Assembly (NCBI RefSeq): GCF_025370785.1 | Contig: NZ_JAMXFA010000010.1 | Span: forward strand, 32,186-96,185 | DNA: 64,000 nt | Reading direction: 5' to 3' | From: Laspinema olomoucense D3b | GTDB taxonomy: Bacteria > Cyanobacteriota > Cyanobacteriia > Cyanobacteriales > Laspinemataceae | Shown: one piece after another, positions 9,351 through 18,927 of the stretch | Layout of the letters: each line of letters begins with the position of its first letter | Position numbering within the stretch: the first letter of the stretch is position 1 | Made by a program: the position numbers and the translations under genes | The notes under the pieces: generated by a model | The model's database searches: none | What the model was told of the DNA's origin: nothing | The model's input: only the letters and a program-made list of their open reading frames with translations

Positions 9351-10112
9351 GGTTTGACACCTTACAGTTTAGAGTTAAGTTAGCAGCGGTTGTTCAAGAG
9401 ATAACGTTGTCTTTATCTAATGTCTCTTGTGCTTATGTCTATCATTATTACCTTGACTTTCTCTCCCGTCTAGGGGGTAAGGGAATTCTTTATCTAAACA
9501 AAATACTTGGGTTGCTGTTTTTAAAGATTGAAAGAACTGTCCGGAATCTCCGAGATTTTGCGGTTGACTAACTCTTTTAGCTATGCTTTTGAGCCACTAA
9601 CTCCGGGAAAATACTGTGAAGCGAGGTATTTTCTGGGGGTTTTTATTCAGACTAGAAGGAAAAAAGCCTCCCTTGGGTTTCAAATCGGGGCCTGTAGCTA
9701 GAGAAGTGGGAATTTTCTTTACAACCATGATAGTGTTTTATTCCCGGCTCGACTAGACCATCTACCCCTAATCTCTAGCCTAAAGGCACAGATAGGTTGG
9801 TCTTTCCTAGATCTGAGTGGAGTTCTGGAACTGGCTAAAGGTCATGACCAACGGGTTTTAGAAGATTTAGCTACAGCCTAGAAGATTTAGACTCCCCTTT
9901 ATAAGGGAACTGTTCCTTTAACTTAAGTAGAAACGAGCTCAACAATGCCGGAAAATAGGTGTTCAGATGGTTTATGGCGATCGCCTTCATCGGAGAATCA
10001 CCTTTAAATATTGGTGAGTCTCCAGAAGATAGCAGATAATCGATATAAGAATATTGGACTCTTACCCTTAACCCGGTGAGTTCAAACCCTCTATTAGAGG
10101 AGAGGTCAACCT
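9351..10112. other. 762-base gap between divergent genes
   Basis: No open frame with protein-like features was found on either strand. The gap must hold the promoter of the PEP-CTERM gene (left) and of the radical SAM gene (right). The right gene has a clear ribosome binding site (GAGGAGAGG, around 10097-10105). No RNA gene was recognised. Confidence 0.4.
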
Positions 10113-10736
10113 ATGATCGATTCAATCAACAGCGCATCATCCACCCTCCCAGACATTCCTGATGGCTACCTTAATCTAATGGGTTACGTGGATGAATCAG
10201 AAGTGAATGGACCCGGAACCCGCGCCGTAGTGTGGGTCCAGGGCTGTCTTAGAGAGTGTCCCGGTTGTTTTAATCCCGAATCCTGGCCCTTTGAAGTCAA
10301 TCAGTTAATCGCCATTGATGAACTGGCTGATAAAATTTTGAGCAATCCCCGGAATCAAGGGGTGACGTTTTCCGGTGGTGAACCCTTTTGGCAGGCCCAG
10401 GCACTAGCCGAACTGGGGAAAAAAATCAAGGCAGCGGGATTAAATCTGATGTCCTTTACCGGGTTTACCTTAGCGGAATTGCGATCGCCCGGGGCCCCGG
10501 TGGGTGCGGGTGCCTTATTAGACCAACTCGACATCCTGATTGATGGTCCTTATGTAGAATCCTTGGCGATTCATTCCCCAGAATCCCCAGTTTCTTCCCG
10601 CAATCAACGGATTCACATCTTCAATGAAGCCTTTAAGGATAAAATTACCTGGGCCAGTGACCAGATGGAAATCCACATTCTCAAAGATGGAACTCGGATT
10701 ATTACGGGTTTTCGTGGGCAATTGGGGCTAGAGTAG
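10113..10736 (+). CDS. 4Fe-4S single-domain radical SAM protein, NrdG-like activase
   Basis: The 207-residue protein carries the radical SAM cluster motif CLRECPGC (CX3CX2C) after VVWVQG, then the SAM-binding glycine motif TFSGGEPFWQ. This is the layout of the activating enzyme of anaerobic ribonucleotide reductase and its relatives. No NrdD-like glycyl radical enzyme lies next to it, so the partner is unknown, and it may act on another protein. It lacks other Cys-rich domains, which argues against a SPASM-type maturase. The start ATG follows GAGGAGAGG. Confidence 0.82.
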   Translation: MIDSINSASSTLPDIPDGYLNLMGYVDESEVNGPGTRAVVWVQGCLRECPGCFNPESWPFEVNQLIAIDELADKILSNPRNQGVTFSGGEPFWQAQALAELGKKIKAAGLNLMSFTGFTLAELRSPGAPVGAGALLDQLDILIDGPYVESLAIHSPESPVSSRNQRIHIFNEAFKDKITWASDQMEIHILKDGTRIITGFRGQLGLE

Positions 10737-10801
10737 AACCCTGTTGCATTCCGTGAAACAGACTCTCCAACCCCCTCAAAAGCATCACAGTTCCGTGAAA
10801 G

Positions 10802-10872
10802 GGGTTCCCGACATCAGGAAACGGTGACCAGAGGCGGCATCGTTGCCTTGAAGGGTTCCCCGACATCAGGAA
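10802..10872 (+). repeat. Direct repeat pair in the gap before the response regulator gene
   Basis: GGGTTCCCGACATCAGGAA (10802-10820) recurs with one added C at 10853-10872. The surrounding 200 bases also hold CCAACCCC and its inverted form GGGTTGGGGG, the latter followed by a T run (TCTTTTTCG), which may serve as a terminator for the upstream gene. Two copies are too few and too close to be a CRISPR array. Confidence 0.5.
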
Positions 10873-10943
10873 CCAACGAGGGTTGGGGGTCTTTTTCGTG
10901 AGTGCTATTCTGTGTAAAGCTAATTGTCGCAATTTCCTAGTCC

Positions 10944-12083
10944 ATGACCCACATTCTTGTGATTGATGACGATCCGACCATTCGCGTAGTGTTAACGAGA
11001 TCCTTGCAAAAACAGGGGTATCAGGTTGCCGTTGCCAGCAATGGTCAAGAAGGAATGGAACAGGCTTATCGATTAGGGCCTGCATTAATCATTTGTGACT
11101 GGATGATGCCGGTGATGGATGGGTTGGAAGTTTGCCGTCAGATCAAAGCGCATTCAGAATTATCCAACACCTATTTTATTCTGTTAACCTCTCGGGGGGC
11201 AACGGAAGATCGGATCGTCGGACTGGATACGGGTGCGGATGAATTTCTGTCTAAACCGATCGAAATAAATGAGTTAAATGCCCGAGTTAGAGCGGGATTG
11301 AGGATTTATCAGCTTACCCAAGATTTGCGAAACTCAAAGCGAGCCTTAGAAGCGGAACTGGCGGAAGCAGCGGATTATGTGCGATCGCTCTTACCTGATC
11401 CCCTGAGTCAACCCGTGGCGATCGCTAATCGCTTTATTCCCTCGCGTCAACTCGGTGGCGATTGCTTTGACTACTATTGGCTCGATTCAGAAAACTTAGT
11501 CATTTACCTGCTTGATGTTGCGGGTCATGGTTTAGCAGCGACTCTCCCCTCGGTTTCTGTCTTAAATTTGTTACGGTCCCACTCCCAGGTTGGCTTTGAT
11601 TTTACCCAACCGGCTTCGGTTTTAACCGAATTAAACAAATACTTTCAAATGGACTTACAACAAGATAAATACTTTACCATTTGGTATGGCGTCTATAACC
11701 GCACCCAAGATACCCTCTTGTATTCCAGTGCGGGACATCCTCCTGCCTTATTATTATCTGGAACGCCCGGAATGGCGCCTACCCTACAACCGCTCAAAAC
11801 CCAAGGCTTACCCATCGGAATGTTTCCCGAAGCCCAATACACCCAAAATGTCTGTCACATTGACACCCCTAGTACCTTATACGTTTTTAGTGATGGCGTT
11901 TATGAAATAAATCAGCCTGATGGTACCCTTTGGGGTTTGGATGCCTTTAGCAATTTGCTCACTTATTATTGGCAAAAAAATGGCCGGGATATTGATGGGT
12001 TATTGGCTCGCATTCGGAGTTTAAATCTCAACCCGACCTTTGATGACGACTTTTCCTTACTCCAGGTAGAGTTTTTGGAATAA
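10944..12083 (+). CDS. Response regulator fused to a PP2C/RsbU-type phosphatase
   Basis: The 379-residue protein has an N-terminal receiver domain (residues 1-122) with the acidic pocket IDDDPT, phospho-acceptor Asp52 in CDWMMPVMDG and Lys in LSKPIE. A short coiled linker follows, then a SpoIIE/RsbU-like serine phosphatase domain (about 165-379, with LGGDCFDYYWL, LLDVAGHGLAA and SAGHPPALL). Such proteins dephosphorylate STAS-domain anti-sigma antagonists on receipt of a phosphotransfer signal. The next gene, convergent and 32 bases away, encodes exactly such a STAS protein. The sensor kinase is not identified. Confidence 0.93.
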   Translation: MTHILVIDDDPTIRVVLTRSLQKQGYQVAVASNGQEGMEQAYRLGPALIICDWMMPVMDGLEVCRQIKAHSELSNTYFILLTSRGATEDRIVGLDTGADEFLSKPIEINELNARVRAGLRIYQLTQDLRNSKRALEAELAEAADYVRSLLPDPLSQPVAIANRFIPSRQLGGDCFDYYWLDSENLVIYLLDVAGHGLAATLPSVSVLNLLRSHSQVGFDFTQPASVLTELNKYFQMDLQQDKYFTIWYGVYNRTQDTLLYSSAGHPPALLLSGTPGMAPTLQPLKTQGLPIGMFPEAQYTQNVCHIDTPSTLYVFSDGVYEINQPDGTLWGLDAFSNLLTYYWQKNGRDIDGLLARIRSLNLNPTFDDDFSLLQVEFLE

Positions 12084-12115
12084 CTCCTAGCCTCCTGGGT
12101 AGATTTTATCCTAAA

Positions 12116-12463
12116 TTAGATATTGGAGTTCACTTCATTTTCAAAGGTTTCTTCATTGGGATAAACTTTAAATACCCGGTCCATGCTAGTTAGTTCAAAT
12201 AACATTCTGACCTGATCATTAATTGAACAAATGACCATCTTTGCACCGGCGGTTCGCACCATTTTCAGGGCGGAGACTAAAGCACCGAGACCGGAACTAT
12301 CAATAAACGTGACATCCTGGAGATTCACTAGGACAATATTGGCTTGTTTGTCCAGGCGATCGCGCACTTCACGGCGAAATACATTGGCCTGGGTCCCGTC
12401 TAAAATGCCGGTGGGACGAACAACTTCAAACTTGATGTCAGAACTCATCGGTTTGTTACTCAT
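12116..12463 (-). CDS. STAS-domain anti-sigma factor antagonist-like protein
   Basis: This 115-residue protein is a single STAS domain. The phospho-switch site is the serine pair 56-57 in FIDSSGLGALVSAL, the hallmark of SpoIIAA/RsbV-type antagonists. It probably cycles between a phosphorylated form and a free form that binds a regulator or anti-sigma kinase. The neighbouring PP2C-type response regulator is the likely phosphatase. No RsbW-type kinase is in this window. The ATG at 12463 is preferred over a frame that runs 18 codons further, because conserved sequence begins there. Confidence 0.9.
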   Translation of the reverse strand: MSNKPMSSDIKFEVVRPTGILDGTQANVFRREVRDRLDKQANIVLVNLQDVTFIDSSGLGALVSALKMVRTAGAKMVICSINDQVRMLFELTSMDRVFKVYPNEETFENEVNSNI

Positions 12464-12599
12464 AAAAATGATAGTGGGCTTTCGAGCTGTTTTTCTCGGA
12501 TGAGAAAATAATAACAATTCAGTGCAGTCTTAAGAATAGCAAGTCATGGATAATTCACCCAAATACTGGATTACCCATGACCTGATATTCAACCAATCC

Positions 12600-14390
12600 C
12601 TAAGCCTGTTTAGGCTTAACCGTAGAAGCCACGTGTAATTCTTTCAACTGAATTCCATCAATGGTAGCTGGAGCACCCGTTAACAAACATCGAGCTTGCT
12701 GGGTTTTCGGGAAGGCAATCACATCTCGAATGGACTCCTCTGAGGCTAACAACATCACCAAGCGGTCTAAACCATAAGCAATACCGCCGTGGGGAGGAGT
12801 GCCATACTCAAAGGCTTCCAATAAAAAGCCAAACTTATTATAAGCCTCTTCCGTGGATAACCCGATCGCCTCAAACACCCGTTCCTGAACCTCACGCTGA
12901 TAAATCCGCAGACTCCCGCCGCCGATTTCCAACCCGTTGTAAACCAAGTCATAAGCTTGAGCGCGAGCATTTTTGAGGTCGTCGATATCTTCCGGATTAG
13001 GAGCGGTAAAGGGGTGATGAATCGCCTCTAACCGCTTCTCATCGGCATTCCACTCAAACATCGGAAAATCGGTGACCCAGAGCAGATTGAGCTTGGTTTC
13101 ATCGATCGCACCCAACAGACGAGCGACAGATTGGCGGAGGCGATCGAGGGTTTTATTCACCGTCGCTGTATCTCCAGCCCCAAACAACAGTAAATCCCCC
13201 GATTGTGCACCAGTTCGTGAAAGCAATTCTTGCTTATGTTCGGCGCTTAAATTATCTTTAATTGCCCCAATTGTATCGATTTCGCCGTTATCTTTAACCC
13301 GGATATAAGCCAACCCTTTGGCACCGGCTTCTGCGGCTTCTTTAAATAAATCCCCACCGGGTTTGATGCGGACATTAGAAATGGCACTATTGCCACCGGG
13401 AATCGGCAACACCTTGACAATCCCACCGGCAGCAATTGCCCCGGAAAAGACCTTAAAGCCGGACTCTTTCATTAAATCCGACACGTCCACCAATTCCATG
13501 CCATAGCGGGTATCTGGGCGATCGGTCCCGTATCGTGACATCGCTTCGGCGTAGGTTAAACGGGGGAAAGGACGGGGGAGTTCAATACCTTTAACTGTTT
13601 TAAAGATATGGCAAACTAAAGATTCATTGAGTTCCAGAATTTCTTCTTGGGACATGAAACTCATTTCCATGTCAAGCTGAGTAAATTCCGGCTGGCGATC
13701 GGCCCGCAAATCTTCATCGCGGAAGCATCGGGCAATTTGATAGTAGCGATCTAAGCCCGAAACCATTAACAATTGTTTGAATAACTGCGGCGACTGCGGC
13801 AAAGCATACCATTCACCGGGATTAACCCGGGAGGGGACGAGATAATCCCTTGCACCTTCTGGGGTAGAACGGGTGAGCATCGGGGTTTCAATTTCCATAA
13901 AGCCATATTCATCTTCTAGGAAGCGGCGCATGGCTTTAACCACTTGATGACGCAGTTGTAGATTGCGGGACATCCGTTCCCGACGGAGATCCAGATAGCG
14001 ATATTTAAGGCGTAACTCCTCCCGGACTACTTCGGTTTGTCCACTGGAAACCTGGAACGGCATCAGTTTATGGACTGCATTGAGTAATTCAATGCGATCG
14101 ACGTAGACTTCTATCTCTCCCGTGGGTAAATTGGGATTGAGGGAATCGCTAGGACGCTGGCTGACCCGTCCGGTGATGCGGAGGACATATTCACTGCGGA
14201 TGGTTTCTGCATCTTTGTAGGAGTCGGGGGTGCGCTGCGGGTCAGAAACGATTTGGACGACGCCACTCCTATCTCGCAAATCCAAGAAAATGACTCCACC
14301 ATGATCTCGTCGGCGGTCTACCCATCCACACAGAGTAACAGTTTCTCCAATATGTTCGCTTCGGAGTTGGCCGCAATAGTAGGTTCGCAT
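12600..14390 (-). CDS. aspS: Aspartyl-tRNA synthetase
   Basis: AspS charges tRNA-Asp. The 596-residue protein is of the bacterial class II type. It has an N-terminal OB-fold ([21 protein letters not shown]), motif 2 ([20 protein letters not shown]), a GAD insertion in the middle and motif 3 near the end ([13 protein letters not shown]). The size fits the bacterial family, which is longer than the archaeal/eukaryotic form. Whether it is discriminating or also charges tRNA-Asn cannot be settled from the sequence by eye. Confidence 0.97.
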   Translation of the reverse strand: MRTYYCGQLRSEHIGETVTLCGWVDRRRDHGGVIFLDLRDRSGVVQIVSDPQRTPDSYKDAETIRSEYVLRITGRVSQRPSDSLNPNLPTGEIEVYVDRIELLNAVHKLMPFQVSSGQTEVVREELRLKYRYLDLRRERMSRNLQLRHQVVKAMRRFLEDEYGFMEIETPMLTRSTPEGARDYLVPSRVNPGEWYALPQSPQLFKQLLMVSGLDRYYQIARCFRDEDLRADRQPEFTQLDMEMSFMSQEEILELNESLVCHIFKTVKGIELPRPFPRLTYAEAMSRYGTDRPDTRYGMELVDVSDLMKESGFKVFSGAIAAGGIVKVLPIPGGNSAISNVRIKPGGDLFKEAAEAGAKGLAYIRVKDNGEIDTIGAIKDNLSAEHKQELLSRTGAQSGDLLLFGAGDTATVNKTLDRLRQSVARLLGAIDETKLNLLWVTDFPMFEWNADEKRLEAIHHPFTAPNPEDIDDLKNARAQAYDLVYNGLEIGGGSLRIYQREVQERVFEAIGLSTEEAYNKFGFLLEAFEYGTPPHGGIAYGLDRLVMLLASEESIRDVIAFPKTQQARCLLTGAPATIDGIQLKELHVASTVKPKQA

Positions 14391-14596
14391 GGTGGTCGCT
14401 TTACAGTTTCAGACGTAATGAGTGGACAAGTGAACGGCTAGAATGCCCCAGTTCTAGGGGTTCGATGCTCGATCGCAATCGGGGATTGAATGGGTTGAAT
14501 TGCTGAGTTGGGGTCTTTGAAACAAATAACAGAGGCAAACTTTTAAAATCTAGCACGAACGGGTGATCGTGATGGCAGATTCTCTCGGGATAGAGT

Positions 14597-14632
14597 TAAA
14601 AAAATAGAGGGGGACCGATGGGTCGCCCTCTA
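14597..14632 (-). terminator. Rho-independent-type terminator of the 14660-15073 gene
   Basis: On the minus strand a stem TAGAGGG...CCCTCTA (with four more paired bases inside one mismatch) is followed directly by seven T residues. It lies 28 bases after the stop of the minus-strand gene at 14660. Confidence 0.75.
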
Positions 14633-14659
14633 AAAGTAGGTGTTTAGGCGGAAGGTTGC

Positions 14660-15073
14660 CTAGGAATTGGGGGGAGTGCCGGAGGGATTGAATAAAGAGT
14701 CCCATGCTTCCTTAGCCGATTGAGCAAGGCGATCGCCCAGTTCACTCATTTCATGGAGGATCTTGTCCCAGTTTTGCTTGGCATCCATTTCCATCAGTTT
14801 GATGGTATAGGCAATCCGTTCGGGATCCATGAGGCGATCGCTTTCAATCGCCTCCCGCGCTTGTTGCACCGCACTCAGATAAGCTTCGGCAGTAAATTTG
14901 CTGGCCCCTTGAATTTCTGCTTGGGCTCGGCGTTTGATAGCTTCAAAAAGGGCCATCGTTTCCTGTTGCACCTGGGTGGTAGCATCAGGCATTTCTTTTT
15001 CCACAAGCGCTTTTGTCTGGGGACTTACTTCCACAAGGGCGCGTTCTTTAGGCACTTGAGCTTCATCAGTCAT
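14660..15073 (-). CDS. Conserved hypothetical helical protein
   Basis: I do not recognise a named family. The 137-residue product is soluble and mainly helical, with long amphipathic stretches (QQETMALFEAIKRRAQAEIQ, LMEMDAKQNWDKILHEMSEL) and a proline-rich end. There is no signal peptide or membrane segment. The ATG at 15073 (MTDEAQVPKERALVEV) is favoured over a frame starting nine codons upstream. It sits between aspS and a low-complexity repeat and has its own terminator. Confidence 0.7.
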   Translation of the reverse strand: MTDEAQVPKERALVEVSPQTKALVEKEMPDATTQVQQETMALFEAIKRRAQAEIQGASKFTAEAYLSAVQQAREAIESDRLMDPERIAYTIKLMEMDAKQNWDKILHEMSELGDRLAQSAKEAWDSLFNPSGTPPNS

Positions 15074-15134
15074 GATTCTGTCTCCTACTAGATAGGACAA
15101 TTTGTTGCCTCTAGCCTAGCGGCTAAAGTTGGAC

Positions 15135-15250
15135 TCTGGGATGGGGATTGGGGAGGATGGGGGAGATGGGGAGGACCGCCATCGAGATGGGGAGGATGGG
15201 GAGGACCGCCATCGAGATAGAGAGGATGGGGGAATTTCTGCTTCCCCTGC
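15135..15250. repeat. Low-complexity GGGGAGGATG-type repeat
   Basis: About 115 bases of purine-rich repeats with units such as GGGGAGGATGG and two copies of GGGGAGGACCGCCATCGAGAT. A relative lies at 44499-44610. It sits upstream of the hypothetical gene on the minus strand. Such sequences are frequent in intergenic DNA of filamentous cyanobacteria. The rest of the gap to 15493 shows nothing recognisable. Confidence 0.8.
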
Positions 15251-15493
15251 TTCCCCATCTCCCCCATCTCCCCCATCTCCAGCAGGCGCTCATCACACAC
15301 TAGGGGCGCTATAGTCATTATTATCCCGACCCTAGGCAATCCACAGGTAGAAAACGCCCCTGTGGGGGTACGGATTGGCTCACCTTGCCGTGGTGCTGTT
15401 GGGTGGTTTTGTCAAGGAGAACAATAGTTCTGTATCAAAGATGGGGATAATAAGTTTGAACAATTCTCAGGGAATAGGGAGGAGCTTGAAGCG

Positions 15494-17302
15494 GTGGTGT
15501 CTGCCAGCGAAACCAGAAATTGTGCTTTATTAAAGGCAATTCCCGATGCCATCTTTTGGATCCATAAAGATGGCACTTGTCTTGATTATCAACCGCCTAA
15601 GAATTTTACCCTGTGGGCTAGTGGGGGAAATCCCGGGCAGAAGTTGCAGCCTGAAGGGATAGAGAATCTCAGCGATCGCACCTATATCGGTAAGAAGTGG
15701 TGGGAAATATGGCCTTTAGAAGTAATTCAGCAATGCCGAGAGTTCCTAGAACGGGCGATCGCCACTCTGAGCGAGCAAGTTCTTGAAGTAGAATTAAGCG
15801 GAAATGATAGTCTGTGTTGTAGTCAATTTCCGCCTCTAAATTCAATAAATTATCATCCCTATTCCTCCTCAATTTATGAAATCCAAATTATCCCAAGCAG
15901 TGAGAATGAACTATTAGTCATAGTGCGAGATCTGACTCACCTTAAACAGACTGAAGCGCAACTCCGGCATGAACTGGAACAGAAAGCCTTACAGTTACAC
16001 CACACGGTGCTCGCCTTAGAGGCGGAAAAAGCCCACCGCCAACAAATTGAGGAAATCTTGGCCTTTACGCAGTTTTCCCTGAATCGGGCTGGAGATTCAG
16101 TGTTCTGGGTCAACTCCAATGCCCAGTTCTTTTATGTCAATGAAGCCGCTTGTTTGTCTTTAGGCTATTCCCGAGAGGAGTTAATTTTAATGACAATTCA
16201 TGATATTAACTTGGACTTGCCCAAAAATGTTTGGTCTGATTACTGGGATGAAATTAAACAGCAGGGTTCTTTCACTCTTGAATGTTACCATCAAACCAAG
16301 GAAGGAAGAAGATTCCCGGTAGAAAGTACGGTTAATTATTTGGAATTTAATGGAAAAGAATATAACTGTATTTTGGCGCGGGATATTACTGAACGCAAGC
16401 AGGTCGAAGCGCAATTACTAGAAACAAAAACAGCAGCGGAAGCAGCTAATCGAGCCAAAAGCACCTTTTTGGCTAATATGAGCCACGAACTGAGAACCCC
16501 GCTTAATGCGATTATTGGCTATAGTGAACTACTCCAAGAAGATGCCAGAGATATCGGCATTAACGATTCGGAATTTCTGGAGGACCTGCGCTCCATTAAT
16601 ACCGCAGGGAAACATTTGCTTGCTTTAATTGGGGATATCTTAGATTACTCTAAGATTGAATCGGGCAAAATGCAACTGTTTTTAGAATCATTTGACTTAG
16701 ACAAGGCTTTTACCCAAATTTGCCATACTGCTCAACCCTTAATCGAGAAAAATGCTAACCAATTAGTGGTGCAGTTTAGTGGAGAACTAGGTCCGATGTA
16801 TGCTGACCTAACGAAGATGCGACAAATCCTCTTCAATTTAATCAGTAATGCGGCTAAATTCACCCAGAAGGGGAAGATAGAGATAGCCGTCAAAAAACAA
16901 GTCCGGAGTGCGATTCCTCTGGTTTTCACTCCAGAGCAAGAATCGAGTTCAAATGATTTATTTGTAGTTTTTCAAATCTGTGATACAGGGATTGGAATGA
17001 GTGCAGAACAGTTAAATCATTTGTTTCAAGCATTTATGCAGGCAGATGCTTCTACAACGCGAGAATACGGGGGTACAGGGTTGGGTTTGGCAATTAGTCG
17101 GTTGTTTTCTCAGATGATGGGAGGAGATATTCTAGTGGAGAGTGAGTTGGGGGTAGGTTCAACTTTTACAGTTTATCTCCCGATGGAAGTCAAGTTGCTT
17201 CAAGCGGGGGGAAATGATTGGCAGGAACCCTCAGTTCCCACGGGGGCGATCGCCCGAAAATTATTGAGGGAGGATGAAGTCTTAGAGCAATCCAAACCTT
17301 AA
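15494..17302 (+). CDS. PAS-domain sensor histidine kinase
   Basis: The 602-residue cytoplasmic kinase has an N-terminal PAS-like domain (about 10-150), a coiled coil (150-185), a second PAS domain (about 186-302, with ILARDITERKQ), a HisKA domain with phospho-acceptor His331 in FLANMSHELRTPLNAI, and a HATPase domain with N, G1 and G2 boxes (LFNLISNAAKF, ICDTGIGM, GGTGLGLAIS). No membrane segment is seen. The start is one of two adjacent GTG codons after GGGAGGA. No response regulator is adjacent, so the partner is unknown. Confidence 0.92.
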   Translation: MVSASETRNCALLKAIPDAIFWIHKDGTCLDYQPPKNFTLWASGGNPGQKLQPEGIENLSDRTYIGKKWWEIWPLEVIQQCREFLERAIATLSEQVLEVELSGNDSLCCSQFPPLNSINYHPYSSSIYEIQIIPSSENELLVIVRDLTHLKQTEAQLRHELEQKALQLHHTVLALEAEKAHRQQIEEILAFTQFSLNRAGDSVFWVNSNAQFFYVNEAACLSLGYSREELILMTIHDINLDLPKNVWSDYWDEIKQQGSFTLECYHQTKEGRRFPVESTVNYLEFNGKEYNCILARDITERKQVEAQLLETKTAAEAANRAKSTFLANMSHELRTPLNAIIGYSELLQEDARDIGINDSEFLEDLRSINTAGKHLLALIGDILDYSKIESGKMQLFLESFDLDKAFTQICHTAQPLIEKNANQLVVQFSGELGPMYADLTKMRQILFNLISNAAKFTQKGKIEIAVKKQVRSAIPLVFTPEQESSSNDLFVVFQICDTGIGMSAEQLNHLFQAFMQADASTTREYGGTGLGLAISRLFSQMMGGDILVESELGVGSTFTVYLPMEVKLLQAGGNDWQEPSVPTGAIARKLLREDEVLEQSKP

Positions 17303-17538
17303 TATCTGCCTCTATAGCGAGTGTCGCCGGAATGGGATAATTTCCTCAACGCAGAGGGGGCATTTTGCTCCCTTGCTGTAATAAAGAGCAAGATACCTGC
17401 ACTCCGTCAATTGTAGGAGCAGACTGATTTAGGACGGCTATATATTCGGCGGTTTCAGTGCAATATAAATGGATCTCCGGTGTTAGCGCCCTTCGTTATA
17501 AGTAGAGGCTATGCTACAGATCAGAACCCAGGGCAATA

Positions 17539-18822
17539 ATGGACGGGACTTTAAACGATTCCCTGGATCACAGACAAACTTCTGCCGAATTGCCTAGAAT
17601 CGCATTGGTAGCTGCGATCAGGAAAAGAGAGATGACAGAAACGGGATGGACAATGGGTAATTTCCTCTCCGAACCGGAAGAGGAAAATGAGAGAAACCAA
17701 GAGTCATACGTGGATTACTGCTATGATCACCCCGGTAGTATGCCCGGAACACTGATTATTGGAGAGCGTGCAGTAACTCCGACGATTATTGCGATCGATT
17801 ATTGCGAAAAAAAGGCCATTCGGCTACTCCTGGCAACCCCGGAAGAATGCATCCCCTACTTAGACAGTGAGTCAGTTTCGTGGTTAGATGTCCAGGGGTT
17901 GGGGAGTGAAGATATTTTAAACCGAGTGGGTAAAGTCTTTCACTTGCATCCCCTGCTGTTAGAAGATATCGTGAATGTCCCCCAGCGACCCAAAGTGGAA
18001 GACTACGAGGGTCATTTAGTAATTATTGCGCGGATGGTGATGCTCAATGAACAGCGCCATAATTCAGCGCAAGAAAGTTTTATCACGGAACAAGTTAGTT
18101 TTGTTTTGGGTAAAGATTACTTACTCACGGTGCAGGAGGAGCCAGAACATGATAGTTTTGGTCCCGTTCGCGATCGCATTCGCAGCAATAAAGGCACGAT
18201 TCGCAAACAAAAGGCCGATTATCTTGCCTATGCTCTCCTTGATGCCATTATCGATGGATTTTTTCCCGTTCTGGAAGCTTACGGGGAACGCATCGAGGAT
18301 TTGGAGGATGAGGTGGTGGCAAACCCCACACACCACACGCTCGAAAAAATCTATAAAATCAAACGGGAGTTACTCACCTTACGTCGGGCAATCTGGCCCC
18401 AGCGAAATGCCATCAATACTCTGATTCGAGACGGCAGTCCCTTGATTTCTGAGGAAGTCCGGATTTATTTACGCGACTGTTACGATCATACGATGCAGGT
18501 ATTGGATATCGTAGAAACCTATCGGGAACTCGCCGGTGGGTTGATGGAGGTTTACCTCTCTTCCATCAGTAATCGGATGAATGAGGTAATGAAACTGCTG
18601 ACGGTGATTTCCTCTATTTTTATTCCCTTGACCTTTATTGCCGGGGTTTATGGGATGAATTTTAATCCAGACCGCTCACCCTTGAATATGCCGGAACTCA
18701 ATTGGTATTGGGGTTATCCGGCGGTTTGGGGGGTGATGATTGCGATCGCAGTCTTCATGATTTTGCTCTTTTGGCGTCGCGGTTGGTTTAAAAACTTTTC
18801 CACCACCCAGCGTCCAAGATAA
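17539..18822 (+). CDS. corA: CorA-type magnesium/cobalt transporter
   Basis: CorA forms a pentameric divalent cation channel in the cytoplasmic membrane. The 427-residue protein ends with the two membrane segments and the signature YGMNF in FIAGVYGMNF. A large acidic N-terminal cytoplasmic domain precedes them, with VSWLDVQGLGSED and HPLLLEDIVNVPQRPKVE typical of the family. The true start may be the ATG at 17632, which follows AAAAGAGAG, because the first 31 codons look non-conserved. It is a single gene. Confidence 0.93.
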   Translation: MDGTLNDSLDHRQTSAELPRIALVAAIRKREMTETGWTMGNFLSEPEEENERNQESYVDYCYDHPGSMPGTLIIGERAVTPTIIAIDYCEKKAIRLLLATPEECIPYLDSESVSWLDVQGLGSEDILNRVGKVFHLHPLLLEDIVNVPQRPKVEDYEGHLVIIARMVMLNEQRHNSAQESFITEQVSFVLGKDYLLTVQEEPEHDSFGPVRDRIRSNKGTIRKQKADYLAYALLDAIIDGFFPVLEAYGERIEDLEDEVVANPTHHTLEKIYKIKRELLTLRRAIWPQRNAINTLIRDGSPLISEEVRIYLRDCYDHTMQVLDIVETYRELAGGLMEVYLSSISNRMNEVMKLLTVISSIFIPLTFIAGVYGMNFNPDRSPLNMPELNWYWGYPAVWGVMIAIAVFMILLFWRRGWFKNFSTTQRPR

Positions 18823-18927
18823 CCGATGAAACCTGAAAAATGAAAGCTAAACCTGGCGACTTCAGTCGTTCTTAAGTTCATCTTCATCACCCTTAATTCA
18901 GTCAACACCTATCAAACTCTCCCAAAT

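Noticed and set aside
10802..10872. Possible CRISPR-like repeat
   Set aside because: Only two imperfect copies about 31 bases apart, no array and no cas genes.
18823..18927. TPP riboswitch before tenA, also looked for before thiE
   Set aside because: The conserved CTGAGA and ACCTGA elements were not found in either upstream region.
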